From positions 151,345 through 197,605 of the forward strand of contig WELA01001098.1 of assembly GCA_009602735.1 (NCBI GenBank): DNA of 46,261 nt, given 5' to 3'. The number at the start of each line of letters is the position of its first letter. The stretch's first letter is position 1. Under the pieces are notes generated by a model. The model did not search any database, was not told the origin of the DNA, and was given only the letters and a program-made list of their open reading frames with translations. The stretch is from Mesotaenium endlicherianum. Taxonomy: Eukaryota; Streptophyta; Zygnematophyceae; Zygnematales; Mesotaeniaceae. Both the position numbers and the translations under genes were made by a program. Shown here piece by piece: positions 1 to 10,381 of this stretch.

Positions 1-693
1 GCTGAGGCCGTCAGCGTCCAGGTTCGTCGACCCTGGACGATGGTGCACGTCAAAGGTGTACTCCTGCAAGATGAGCGCCCACCGTGCGTACTTGCCTATC
101 AGGCACTCCGACGTCATGAGCCACTTGAGTGGCTGATGGTCGGTGACCAAGCGGAAGTGGGTGCCGTAGAGATAGTGCTTGAAATGCACAATCGCCCATA
201 TCGCTGCCAGGCACTCCCCCTCATAGGAGCCGTAGTTGCCCTCGGCACGGTTGTTGCTGCGGCTGGCGTACGCCACCACATGCTCGAAGCCGTCATGCTC
301 CTGTACCAGCACTGCTCCAAGCCCCGCCTGCGACCAGTTGGTGTGGAGGATGAAGGGCTTCTGATAGTCAGGCCGCCGTAAAACCGGGGCGCTCACCAAC
401 AGCTCCTTGAGCTTGTCAAACGCCGCCTGCTACTCTGGTCCCCATACGTAGGCAACGCCCTTGCGTAGCAAGTCGTTGAGCGGCTTGGCCAGCTCGCTGA
501 ACCCAGGCACAAAGCGACGATAGTAGTTGGCGGTGCCAAGGAAGGCCCTCAACTGCGAGAGGTCGGTCGGCGGCGGGATGCCTGTGATGGCCGAGATCTT
601 GGCCAGCTGAGGAGCCAAACCACTCTGGAAGATTGAAGATGCCCGAGGTACTCCACCTCCCGGGTCCCAAAGGTGCACTTGCCTAGATGACAC
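1..693 (-). pseudogene. Element A pol: RT connection and RNase H domain, partial
   Basis: Minus-strand translation gives the RT thumb/connection (LGTANYYRRF, KPLNDLLRKG, YVWGPE) and then, after an in-frame TAG at 430-432 (GAG TAG CAG; the B2 element has CAG CAG at the same place), a full RNase H: SAPVL, HTNWSQAGLGAVL, YASRSNN, EGECLAAIWA, LVTDHQPLKWL, ARWALILQEY. The usual first catalytic aspartate (T-D-A/W-S) is Asn here, so RNase H is probably inactive in this copy; the Glu of GECLA and the Asp of TDH remain. The frame joins the RT ORF by a shift near 690. Integrase should follow to the left of base 1. Confidence 0.85.
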
Positions 694-1490
694 TTGAGCC
701 CAACGGCCTCCAAGCGGTCCAGGATTGTAGTGATATGCGCCACGTGCTCCTCAAACGTCTCACTGAAGACGAGCACGTCATCGATGTAGCACCGGGCAAA
801 GGAGAGCCCTGCCAGCTCCTTATCCATGACTCGCTGGAAGGTGGCAGGAGCGTTCTTCAAGCCGAAGGGCTCAACCCTCCACTCGTAGAGACGCTGCGAT
901 CCCCAAAAAGCCGTTTTATGCTGGTCCTCCTCCGCAAGGGGTATCTGGTTGAAGCTCTGCCTCAAATCCAGCACCAAGAACCAAGTACAAGTACTGATGT
1001 CGTCGAAGATCTCGTCAGGGGTTGGCATAGGGTATCTGTCCTGCTCAGTGACCTCGTTAAGCTTACGATAGTCACCGCACATCCTCTTCTCCGACCAGTT
1101 GCCTGAGGCGTCCTTCTTAGCTGGCATGACTGTGGGCGCAGCGTAGGTGGAGGCAGACTCACGAATGAGTTGACCCTCCTCTAGCTTGCCTGTCTGCGTG
1201 CTGATCAGGTCGTCCTCAAAGCGGCTGTAGCGATAGCGCTTCTGGAAGATGGGCACGTCTGTCTGGAGGGGTATCCTCATAGGGTCGCCTGTGTAGCGCC
1301 CAAGATCGTGCATGCCGCTGGCAAAGCTGGCACTGCGCCATGCATCCAGCAATGCCGTCAGCTGAGCAGCCTGTGCTCCAGTGAGAGTCCCCCCCGGCTT
1401 CCAAGTAGGGACAACTGGTGGTGGCTCCTGCACTGCAGCTGGCGCCTCCTGCCCTGCTGCTGGCGTGATCTGTGGGGTTGCAGGCGTCAC
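549..1490 (-). pseudogene. Element A pol: reverse transcriptase
   Basis: A Ty3-type RT copies element RNA into DNA in the cytoplasmic particle. Visible motifs are the finger/palm segment KRMCGDYRKLNEVT, the first catalytic Asp in VLDLRQSFNQI, HKTAFWGSQRLYEWRVEPFGLKNAPATFQRVM, and the catalytic CYIDDVLVFS box. It follows the methyltransferase in the same frame as the methyltransferase C-terminus, separated by a TGA near 1647 and an Ala/Pro/Gln-rich linker, so in the intact element both were part of one polyprotein. The C-terminal about 25 residues of this ORF are out of frame; the true frame continues in the 1-693 feature. Confidence 0.9.
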
Positions 1491-1646
1491 CTGTCCTGCA
1501 GCTGGCTGCGCTCGGCTTGCCTCGGGTGCCTCCTTCTTGGCAGCTGCTGCCAGCTGCGCTGCACCACCTGTCGATGGCTGAGAACGTGGAAAAAGAAATG
1601 GGGAGCAAAACTCCCTGGGTCGCTGTGAGGACTCCTGTCTCCTCCT

Positions 1647-3240
1647 TCACCCCCCTAGCGAACCAGAACTAGGACCAGGACGCGGCGCAGGCGGCTGCTG
1701 AGAAGCTGGACCCTCGCGCTGGGAATGCCAGGTCGTACCAGGCGGGGCGTGGCCATCGCCGTCGGAATCTCGGTCCATGGCGTCGTAGGACTGGTCCATC
1801 TCAGGATGACGAGCCTGGGCGTAAAGGGGAGTCAGGGCCTGTGTCTGCAGAAGAAGCCACGTCAAGACGTTGGCATCGATAGCCTGGCCAAGGAGACGCA
1901 CGCACTTGACCTCGGTGATGCCGTCCACCTGTGTGAGGTGTGGAGGGAAACCCATCGCACGCTCCATCTCCACGGGGCCGCTGGAACATGCCGGTCTCGA
2001 GGTCAATGATCATTCCGCGCTGGTCGCCCACGTAGGCCGCGTTGTCGTAGCGACTCACGAACGTAGGAAGCGCCCGCGTGACGTCGTGGAGGACTTGACA
2101 CTGGGCCTGAGAAGGATGTGGAAGGGCGACCACGCGCTGGGCCAGGCGCGCCACGTCGAGGATGGAGTCAACGTTGCGCGTGTGGCGTGGATATGCAGCC
2201 GCTAATGCCTCAAGCGTGCCTTGCATGGCCAGGTTGGTGAAGTAAGCACGCACACGATGCGCGAAGGAACCGATCTGGGCGGCGTCGATGACTGCCTCAC
2301 GACCGACGTAGCTGCTGCAGAGGGAAAAGTCGGCGCTGACGTTGGGCCAAGAATCGTGGCGGACAGCCACGTTCTCCAACACCCAGGCGAGCGTGTGCGG
2401 CGGCTGGCGGTCCTCAACCATGTTGAGGACGCGGAGCAGGTGCCAGAACAAGGCCGTACGCGGGTCACCGAGCGCGCCGCCCCGTCCCGCAATGGAGAAG
2501 CCCTGGCACTCCCAGCCAGCAATGATGAGGTCGATGGGCCCGAGGCGCGTGATGTGCTCGGCTGTAATGTCGCGGATGACTATGGGCCAGTCAGTCTGGG
2601 CGCGGTAGAAGGCATGCTCAGGGAAGAGGTCCGGGAAACGCTCGTGGCACAAGGCCATCTGCCTGCGGGCGACCTGCTGCGCCTCGCCATCAGGGTCCAC
2701 GTAAACGTACCGACGTACGGGGATGCCAGCCTGCAGGGTGGCCAGCAACCCTGTCGCAATGCCGGCGAAGAGCTCAACAAGGACAATGCCGCCGGGACGC
2801 TCGTCAAGCTGTGCGGTGTAGATAGGCGTAGGAAGGGGGCGGCAGCCCAGGGCGGGATCGCCGGCCTGCGCTGGCGGTGGGTAGGAGCGCAGCAGATTGT
2901 GCTGATGGGGCGCCATGCGGAGGGCCGCCACTGCGAGCTCTGCGTAGTGGCGAGTAAGCCGAGGAATGCGCTCGAGCAGCGGCTGCGGGCGAGCCGTGCG
3001 AGAATGCGCTTGATAAGTGCGTCAGCGCGCACGCGCGTCCTGCAATGCCTCCTCGGGCACTGGGCGGGCCAGAGCCTGCGCGACGCGCACGCACTGCTGC
3101 TGCCACCGGTCCCTTGTCCTGTAGTCGGCGTGATGTGAAGCGGCGTGGGCTAGCTGCTCTGTGGCGGTGCGCTGGGGCAGCTGGGGATGCTGATCAAAGT
3201 ACGAACGCTGACGCTCGCGAAGATCCGCCTGGATAGGCAC
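1647..3240 (-). pseudogene. Retrotransposon-borne C5-cytosine DNA methyltransferase
   Basis: The main open part (2931-1801) has ordered C5-MTase motifs: motif I VELFAGIATGL (SAM binding), motif II YVYVDPDGEA, motif IV IIAGWECQGFS with the catalytic Cys, motif VI WVLENVA, and motif VIII AHRVRAYFTNL. After a 1-nt shift in the run near 1975 the next frame supplies the C-terminal part, RAMGFP and RLLGQAIDANVLTWLL, matching motifs IX-X. An N-terminal extension (3240-3025, rich in Gln/Arg) is in the same frame, separated by TGA at 3022-3024 (probably CGA to TGA). It lies between protease/linker and RT on the same strand. Odd point: the residue before the catalytic Cys is Glu where most C5-MTases have Pro. 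Expected activity is de novo cytosine methylation of DNA. Target context cannot be read from sequence. Confidence 0.85.
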
Positions 3241-4091
3241 TGTGCAAACGGAGCGCTCGTCCCAATGTGCCGCCTATCGAGGACGGACGAGCTGACGTGG
3301 GGTGAGTTGGACTCGCAGGCGCAGCGGAGAAAGAGATGTGAGTCGGATGCGCTCCCACTGGCTGCGCTGCTTGAGCCCTGCACGTGGCGGTCGCAGGGGC
3401 GCGCAACGATGCGGGCCACCTTATGAGGAGGTGACCCAGACGGCCCGTCGTCGGCTATGTGGCTGCGCGGGACGGCGGCAGGCCAGCCAGGCGGCGTCTG
3501 GCATAATGCGTGGGCTGCAGTGGTGGAGGAAGCGTCATGCTCGCGAGTGCGGAGATCACGCGAACCGTCATACGGCGGTGTGACTGAGCACAGGCGCGTC
3601 TCGCGCAAAGGAGTGACTTCTCTCTCCTCGCAAATAGGAGTGACCTCCCGTGCGTCCCTGGGAGTGTTGTGCAGAGGTGTGACCTCACGGGCATCCCTGG
3701 TATGCTCGCGTATCGGGGTGACCTCGCGTGCGCACCGGTCTAGTGGCATAGTGCGGCGTGCGAAGCGTAGAGCTGGCCCGGCGTAGGGGGAAGGACCTGT
3801 ACGCCCAGGACCGAGGATGCTGGACCTGGCCACTGTTTGCTGCGCACGTCTGGCTCGCGGGTTGATGGCGGAGAAAGGAGCCGTGGAGGCGGTGCTGGCG
3901 GAGGCGCGACCTGGCCAGCCTGTGCCCAGGCTGTTGCCAGCAAACAAGTGCGTGACGTCACGGCACTCGTTGCTGGTCGAACAGTCGTGCTGTATCGGAC
4001 GACTAGGCCCGCCGGCGCATGGATGGGCTCGACGGGGACTGGCCGTGGTCTCGTGAGAGAGAGAGCTAAAGCCGGGAGGCCCTGTAGGCTA
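3150..4091 (-). pseudogene. Element A linker with REVTP repeats between protease and methyltransferase
   Basis: An open stretch in the same frame as the protease ORF, separated from it only by the TAG at 4089-4091. It is low complexity (Ala, Arg, Ser, Pro) and contains four units with the core REVTP(I/L) encoded by a roughly 39-bp tandem repeat (3610-3735). No known domain is seen. It most likely is a spacer of the Gag-Pol polyprotein; a shift near 3150-3240 passes into the methyltransferase frame. Function is unknown and coding is inferred from frame continuity only. Confidence 0.5.
3610..3735 (-). repeat. About 39-bp tandem repeat encoding REVTP units
   Basis: Four copies share the plus-strand core GTGAC(C/T)TC, spaced about 26-39 bp, and are followed in two units by CGTG/CGGG-CATCCCTG. 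On the minus strand they encode DAREVTP-type units. The repeat is divergent and short; it is coding, not a CRISPR array. Confidence 0.6.
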
Positions 4092-6794
4092 GCGTCGGAC
4101 GCGAGCTGTAGGCGTGGGCGGCGGTGGCTCTGCCGACGGTTGGGCTGCGGGCTCCTCTGGGGCCTCCTGGGACCAATCCTGCCACTCCTCCTCCTCGCTG
4201 CTCAATGACGCGTCGTTGGACCTGCCTGGGAACGCTGCCTGCCTCATGGCCTCATCCTCAGACGTGGTAGTGCGTGGCCACGAGTTGCCTGTCTTGTACG
4301 ACGGTGCGGGTGAGGGCGACTGGGAGGTCATGCGGTATTGTATGGCGACCCCCACAGGCACGTCATGCCGTACGTGGACGTGTGATCTTGAGGAGGGTTT
4401 GCTCGTCGTAGGAGGCTGTGGCCTAGGTATGGCTGCTGCGGCTGTCGCTGCGTCATGAGCGTGCGCTGCAGCAGTAAGGGCAGCCGTGGCAATGGCGTGT
4501 GCCTTGACGGCGTCTGCCGCCATCTGACGCATCATGGCGTTATGCGCGGCGTAGATCCGCACTGTCTCCCTGGCTTGTGCGGCCAGAGCGTCAGCCTGCT
4601 TCTGGGGCGTGAGGTGGAGCACGGCACCAGACAGCTCGGGATCCTCCTCCTGCGTCTCCAGTAAGTCGGCGCCAACGAAGACCTCGTCATCCTCGGCTCC
4701 CCCCTTATCGGTCTGAACCACGGACCGACCGTCGTCCAGCGCCATGAAGCCGTAGAGGGCGGACTCAGCTGAGCGACGATCCAAGATGTCAAGTGGCACA
4801 GATGCAGTGCGGGTCCCCCCTGACTGCCAGTCGGGTCGGTTGAAGACCCGCTTTACCCAGTTGTCCACTGCGGCGCCGATAGGAAAGAGAATGTCCTGGC
4901 CAAGGAGCACGTCAAAGGTCTCAGAGCGAGTGACCAACGCGTGCCGGTGGATGATCGTCTCATCCGGAGTGCCGAACCGAAAGGCGAAGCGAAGGGCCAG
5001 CCGCGTGCGCCCGGTGACGGTCTCGGACGTGCCGGCCACAGTGTTGATCCGCGTCGGCGAATCCTTCAGGTCGGCTGACGAGAGGCCCAGCTGACAAAAG
5101 TAGCGCAGGCTGATGAGGACTGGCTGGGCGCCAGTGTCGAACATGATGCGCTGCGGGGCCTGCGTGTTGACCAGCACGATGCCCTGCAAATTATCCAAAA
5201 ACGCAGCGTTAGGCGTGCTGATCATCCTGCGCTCATGCGCAGGTCGCGCGGGCGCGGAGAGCACCGCGGCTGCCGCGTCTGACGCTGGCCTGCCGTCAAC
5301 GGCGCGCTGGCTGTCCCTGCACGATTGGAGCAATAACTGGGTTGCCTGCCGACTGGCCTCCATTGACACGCCGAGCTCCGCAAAGGAGACCGCGGGCATG
5401 CGGTGAAGCGCCAGCGAGATGACCTCGGCGTTGAGCTGCACCGTGGTCATCGACGAGGACATCGCGTGAGGCGCGAAGGCCGCTGGCGCTGCTGGCGTGT
5501 CCAGCACGCGGAACGAGCGGGGCAGACGCGGCGCCTCCTCCGTGCAACGCCCCTGATCTGGCCCGGCGCGCTTCTGTGCCACTGCTGGGCGTCCGGCTGC
5601 CACCAAAGCGTGCTTGCGCCGTGCGCTGCCGTCTGTTGTGTGGCCCCCAAGTGGCACTGTGCGTGTGCAGCAGGCCAGAATGGGGACGCACGCGGCTGTA
5701 GCAGCAGGCGCAGCCGCTGGGACAGCCGGCAAAAGAGCGGCTGGCGCAACTGGCGCTGGTGCGCCTGATGCGGGCGCTCCTGGCGCTGGCGCACCGGGCG
5801 TTGGGACACCTGGCGCTGGCGCACCTGGCGCTTTTGCAACTGGTGCCTCGGCAAACGCTGGCGCCGCCGTCGGAGCGGCTGCGGATGTCAGTGCAGCTTC
5901 GGGCGCAGACGCCTTTGCTGCTGGCGCAAACGCCGGAGCTGGCGCAGGCTTGGCTACTGGCAGGCTGACAAGTGGCGCTTTGAGAACGCCTCTGGGCCTG
6001 CCAGGTCGCTTCGCCCAACCGGGGCCGGTGTCGGTATCGGCTGCCCCAAGCAAGGCACGTGGCGCCCTCCAGGTAGCACGCGCGCTCGTCGGGACCCTCG
6101 CCACGCTTATCGCGCAGGCCCAAGGTTTTTGTGCGCAGCCAGGGTTTAAGCCCTGGCTGTGCGCAGCCGTGTGCGTGCCGTCGCAGCTCCGAACAAAAAT
6201 GCGACCGCACAGCGCGATCAAAGATGTCGCCCCCTGACTTGGGATGACAGTCGCGGCTGCCAAATCTGCGCTGGCTGGGCCAGACTGCGTGCGCGTGCCA
6301 AATGGCAGCACGGGTGCGCAGCTGCTGTACGCAGCCGCTGACGTGGTTGTCGTGAGGTGGTCGCGTGGCTGGCTGCTGAGCGAGCCCCGCAATGCGGTGC
6401 GCGGCGTGTGCGGGCGTGGGCAGACATGCGCGGATGTGCCGCTGCCGTCAGGCAGGGTCTCGCCAGCCGTGCATGCGTCAGGTGCGACGGCTGCTGGCGC
6501 GGCTGCCAGGATTGGCGCAGGTGCGGTTGCTGGGAGGCTGCCAAGTGGCGCCTCCCAATCACTCTTGGGGTTGCAGGGGTGCGTGGCCGGTCCGACATCA
6601 AGGTCGGTGTCGGTTGCCTCGGGCGCCGCTCGTGACGCCCTCCCCCCGGCACGTGCGTACGCCAAGGCCCCCGTAACGCGAATTGCGTGGGCGCGGGGGT
6701 TTTGTGCGCAGCCAGGGTTTAAGCCCTGGCTTTGCGCAGCCATGAGCGTGCCATCGGCACTCCGCCCGGCAATATGGCCGCACAACGCAATCAA
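4089..6794 (-). pseudogene. Element A Gag-Pro polyprotein: Ala/Pro-rich region and retropepsin
   Basis: A 901-codon open frame (the nominal start at 6794 is TTG; it is really the downstream part of gag after a 1-nt deletion). Residues 1-190 are one unit of a 573-bp tandem repeat, followed by a second unit that degenerates into Ala-Pro-Gly repeats (about 290-370). A retropepsin domain at about 535-670 has FDTGAQPVLI with the catalytic Asp near 553 and the flap/terminal segment DVLLGQDIL. It should cleave the polyprotein as a homodimer. The C-terminal 200 residues are Ala- and acidic-rich without a recognised domain. Stop TAG at 4089-4091 separates it from the REVTP linker. Confidence 0.75.
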
Positions 6795-7010
6795 GATGCC
6801 TCCCCCTGACTGGGAATGGCGATCGCGGCCGCTGGATCTGCGCGGGCCGTGCCGGGCTGCGTGCGCGCGCCATGTGGAAGGACGTGTGCGCAGCTGGCGT
6901 GCGCAGCTGTTGCTGTGGCTGCCGAGCTGCGATCTTGTAGCTGGTTGCCCGGCAAGCCTCGCGCCGCCGTGTGCAATGTGAGCGGACGCGTGAGAGTGCG
7001 AGTGTGCGCG
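5940..7010 (-). repeat. 573-bp in-frame tandem repeat in element A gag-pro
   Basis: Blocks encoding SQG(A/E)(T/A)S-LIALCG, AAQSQGLNPGCAQ and LPFGTRTQ recur at a period of 573 bp (191 codons); for example the SQGLNPGCAQ block lies near 6137 and 6710. A third partial copy of the block end (LPHGARTQPG... IPSQGEAS) precedes them near 6800-7010. Each full unit carries a near-palindrome with 8-bp arms AGCCAGGG/CCCTGGCT (6137-6158 and 6710-6731). Period and frame show a segmental duplication inside the coding region. Confidence 0.75.
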
Positions 7011-8014
7011 TGGCTACCGACAAGAGCGGCCTGGCCTGCCGGACACGCGGCAAGTGTCGGCGCCTGCTGGACCCAGTTGCCTGCAACAGCCAACAGGGGG
7101 AGGTCATCCTGGCGTTGCCGGCTGGTGCGCAGATCTGCGCACGAACTGGCGACGCGTACGGCAAAGGGTGCTGCAGCCGTGTGTGCTGCAAACGTGCCAC
7201 TCAGCTGGCGAGCGCGCCCAGTTGCGACACCCGTCGATGAGCAGACTGTCGGCAGTACTGCTAGCGTCGGCAGAGCGGCACAGGCCAGAGGGGCTGCTGG
7301 AGCCTGCGGTTGTGCTGGCGTGTGTGCCGGACCATGGACGGGCGCGTCGGAAGCTGCAATGTCTGTGACGCAGGGTGGCGGGGCCGCGTAAGCCTGCAAC
7401 CTGCCACCTAGCAGATTGACAGGACGAGGGGAGCGGTTGCTGACGGATATCGGCGTAGCGTGCGCAGGTCTGGCAGATCCGTCTGCACAAACGTCTGCGG
7501 CGCTGGTCGCCGTAGCTCTGTCAAGGGACGAGCGCGTGCGAGGCTGCAGCGCTGCTGTAGCGCCAGGTGTCAGCCTCTGGGGCTGCCACGTGTCAACATT
7601 GTGGCTGTGCGCAGGAGCTGCGCAGACGCCAGCTGCCGGAGTTGGAGCGTCGGACGGCGGAACGCGTGCGAAGAGGGCTCCGCATGCGTCGTAACTGTCG
7701 GCGGTGACGAGACCACGGAGTCTGGCGATCTCCGTATTGGCCTCCACGAGGGCGTCACTGACGTCGTTGATATTGTAGTAATCAACTCCGGGAGTCAGTG
7801 CGGCGTCCATCGTGGCCGTGGCTGCCGTCATCGAGGGGTGGCCACCCGTGCGAGGGTTACGGATGCCCCGAAGTCTTGCTGCGGGCGCAGGGCCGTCACG
7901 AGCGCGTCCGTTCTCAACGTCGCGCTTCTTCTGCAAGCATACAATCTGCAGGTGGCCGGCCTTGCCACAGTAGGTACAGTCACCGGGCTTGCCATTCTGC
8001 GCAATAGTGCAGTT
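6791..8014 (-). pseudogene. Element A Gag C-terminal part with second zinc knuckle
   Basis: Directly in frame after the TAG at 8015-8017, the sequence reads a second CCHC knuckle (CTYCGKAGHLQIVC, C-x2-C-x4-H-x4-C), a basic segment, then TPGVDYYNINDVSDALVEA and a long Ala/Pro/Thr-rich tail. It ends in TGA at 6791 because one T is missing relative to the second 573-bp repeat unit; without the deletion it runs on into the 4089-6794 frame. It binds RNA in the family's usual scheme. Confidence 0.7.
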
Positions 8015-8915
8015 CTAGCGAGAGTGGCCCGTCATCCCGCAAGACCAACAAGGGTCGCTCGTCATGGCGGCCATGGATGTGCGGTCACGCGGAGCCCCGC
8101 GCTGCTGGGTTTGCTGGGACAGCTGAGAGCGCTGGGGCTGTTGCTGCTGCTGGGGCTGGCGAGCCAGAGCTGGGTGCATTGTCGTGGATGGCAGCACCAA
8201 AGACTCCTGGCATACGCCCGTGGATGCGAGGCCAACATAGTCGCTAATGTTGCTCCGTGCGGCGGCCAAGCTCTGCTTCTCGACTGAGAGGTAAGCGTCC
8301 TCCAGCAAGTACTCGGAGCCGATGTGGTAGATGAGAGGAGCCATGGCTTGCTCCCTCAAACGTGGCTCTACGGCGCGCAAGAAGATCTCCGCTGCCTCCC
8401 GGTCAGTGACGGTGCCAACGTCTCGGCAAAGGTGCGTCAAGCGGCGGTACATCATGTGGATCGTCTTGTTCTTGCGGCGGAAGAAGTGGTGCAGGCTTTG
8501 TGCGTGCGTAGATCTCGTCACTCTTCTCACGGAAGGTGTCACGGGCCTCATAGAGGAGATAGCGCATGAGCGTATAGAGCACGTCACGCTTAGTGAGCGC
8601 GGGCGTCTTAAGCCTCGCGGACACGAACTCAGCCTCAAACTTTGAGATTGTGTCGTCCAGATCACAGGTTCCTGGTCTGTCGCTAAAGCGGAAGAGGGAG
8701 GACCTGTCAGCCTTGACCTCGTGGTCACTTGCTATGGGATACCAGGAATCGTGGTGAGCCCACTGGGAAGATGGCTCAGGGACAATCACCGGAAGTACGA
8801 GTGCTGGCTGCTCCCCATCATAGGGTTCAGTGACAGTACTGAGATCGGAGTCTGAGTCTTCTCCACTAACCCCTTTGTAGTGAGGCTGGTAAGCACGCCC
8901 ACTACGGGTAGGCAT
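8015..8915 (-). pseudogene. Element A Gag N-terminal and capsid-like region
   Basis: ATG at 8913-8915 begins MPTRSGRAYQPHYKGVSGED, shared with a relic at 33628. The first 130 residues (LFRFSDRPGTCDLDDTI, LTKRDVLYTLMRYL, ARDTFREKSDEIYA) shift frame near 8505 into QSLHHFFRRKNKTIHMMYRRL, then EAAEIFLRAVEPRLREQAM, a Gln-rich stretch, and a first knuckle CWSCGMTGHSR-stop-NC in which a TAG (8015-8017) falls inside the motif. The layout is that of a Ty3 Gag (capsid-like helices then nucleocapsid). One indel and one stop break it. Confidence 0.8.
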
Positions 8916-9296
8916 ACGCTGAAGATTCTAATTGCGTGCAGGCAAAGAGAGATCTTTTTAGAAGTAAGGAGTGTGTACTCTCCAAAGTGAGCACCTCGAG
9001 ACTGTAATCTGGTAGGAAAACAACTAATGAAGTCTGGCCCAAAAGATCACTAGAAGCACATCATGATCTTCAAGAGTAGTCCTATGGCAGAGGGTATAAG
9101 TTGTGACTTTGCTCACCACTTGTGAAGTTCTTCTAGTGACTGGAAGCCAGCAAGGCTTGCTCTTCACAAGAGAGAGACTAAGTGGTCCTGAAAATACAAG
9201 AGATAAAAGTGTAAGCTTTACTGATAATCTCTGTGACTTACAACCGGCATAATGGGACTTCTAATATGATGTTCCTCTAGGGACATCTCTAGCACT

Positions 9297-9306
9297 TATA
9301 CTCCTG
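9297..9306 (-). promoter_or_regulatory. TATA-like box in LTR A
   Basis: Minus-strand GGAGTATAAG, followed by CTAGAGATGTCCC, is conserved in the A-like LTR at 31621 (GAGTATAAGTACTAGAGATGTCCC). Conservation between two otherwise divergent U3 regions marks it as the likely core promoter. Confidence 0.45.
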
Positions 9307-9878
9307 GAAACCCGGCATCATATGCGGCGGATCCAATGCATGTAGTCACTCTAGGAGGCTCTCCTATGTCCACTAATGTGTACAAGGCATGTACTAGCAC
9401 TCCTATAGGCTAAGCATAACTCAAACCAATCAAAGCAAAGCACGTAATATGCTAAGTGTCTCTCATTGGTGGAGCTTACCTTGGGTAGTTCTACCTAGAT
9501 AGCGCCTCAAAAGTGAATCTCGAACTTAAGGAAGCTTCCTCTAGGGGTAGGTGATGCAGTCACCAAGTTATAGCGTCAATGATGCACATATACTATGGAA
9601 ATGCAAGACTTATGTAGTCTAAAGGGCTCGCGGATTTGTGCGCACAAAGCTAGGGGTCCTTGGGGTCACGAATAGTCGACATTGTCACCTTTGGGTGCAT
9701 TGAGTCACAAGTTGGCCATTTGGTGTGATTCCGCTAGGTGCCGAAAGGGGTGCGGACTAGATCGCGTCTATCTCGCTCGATAATTAACCAAATGACCGGA
9801 GCGGTGCCATTCGAAAGATGCTTCGACGCGCTACACTTTGGTGACTTGGAAATCTAGAGAAGGTCATCATATGGATGC

Positions 9879-10381
9879 TGTAGTGATTTGAGTTATTATA
9901 TATTAGTATGCATATATTTTAATGTTTTCAAATATATTTGGAGTAGTATTGTGTGGAGTCAAGTGTGAATAGGTACTCTAGTAACTTGGTTCATGTCCTT
10001 TGAACCTTCCAAGACATTTTCGAAGTTAGAGGAAAGACCTAGAAGAACTCCATGTGGCAAAAGTCAGATGTGCCATTTTTAGGTCAAAAGGACATGTGTA
10101 CATTATTCTAGAAAGAGGTGGCAAGTTTTGGGATGTGTTGGGTGCCAACACATCAACATACACCTTCCTAGAAATTACTTATGTAGCAAGTATATAAACA
10201 AGAGCTAGAACATAGAAAGACATTCCAGAATCACTCTTGTACTTGCCAAAATCCAGAAATATATTAACTTTCAAGAAGCCATCTCTCTTTCAAGAAGCTA
10301 CCACTTGTGTTCAAAGATCCTTGTCTTGAATAGATAAAGTATTCTGTTATACTAAGTACTTTATCTATCTGGTTCACTACA
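9879..10381 (+). mobile_element. Solo LTR of family C
   Basis: Starts TGTAGTGATTTGAG and ends CTATCTGGTTCACTACA, matching the LTRs of element C in reverse, 503 bp. It is flanked by a perfect 5-bp duplication GATGC (9874-9878 and 10382-10386). No internal region is present, so it formed by LTR-LTR recombination after inserting into the LTR of element A. Confidence 0.95.
10191..10198 (+). promoter_or_regulatory. TATA box of LTR C (solo copy)
   Basis: TATATAAA in the middle of the LTR, after GTAGCAAG and before CAAGAGCTAGAAC; the same box occurs in both LTRs of element C. Confidence 0.55.

Noticed and set aside
2221..3138. 305-codon plus-strand ORF opposite the methyltransferase
   Set aside because: Antisense shadow of a GC-rich gene; it has no domain, while the minus strand has all MTase motifs in order.
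3610..3735. CRISPR-like array
   Set aside because: Divergent in-frame coding repeats without unique spacers, in a eukaryotic retrotransposon.
5614..6237. 207-codon plus-strand Ala/Gly-rich ORF
   Set aside because: Antisense of the repetitive gag-pro region; low complexity and no independent support.
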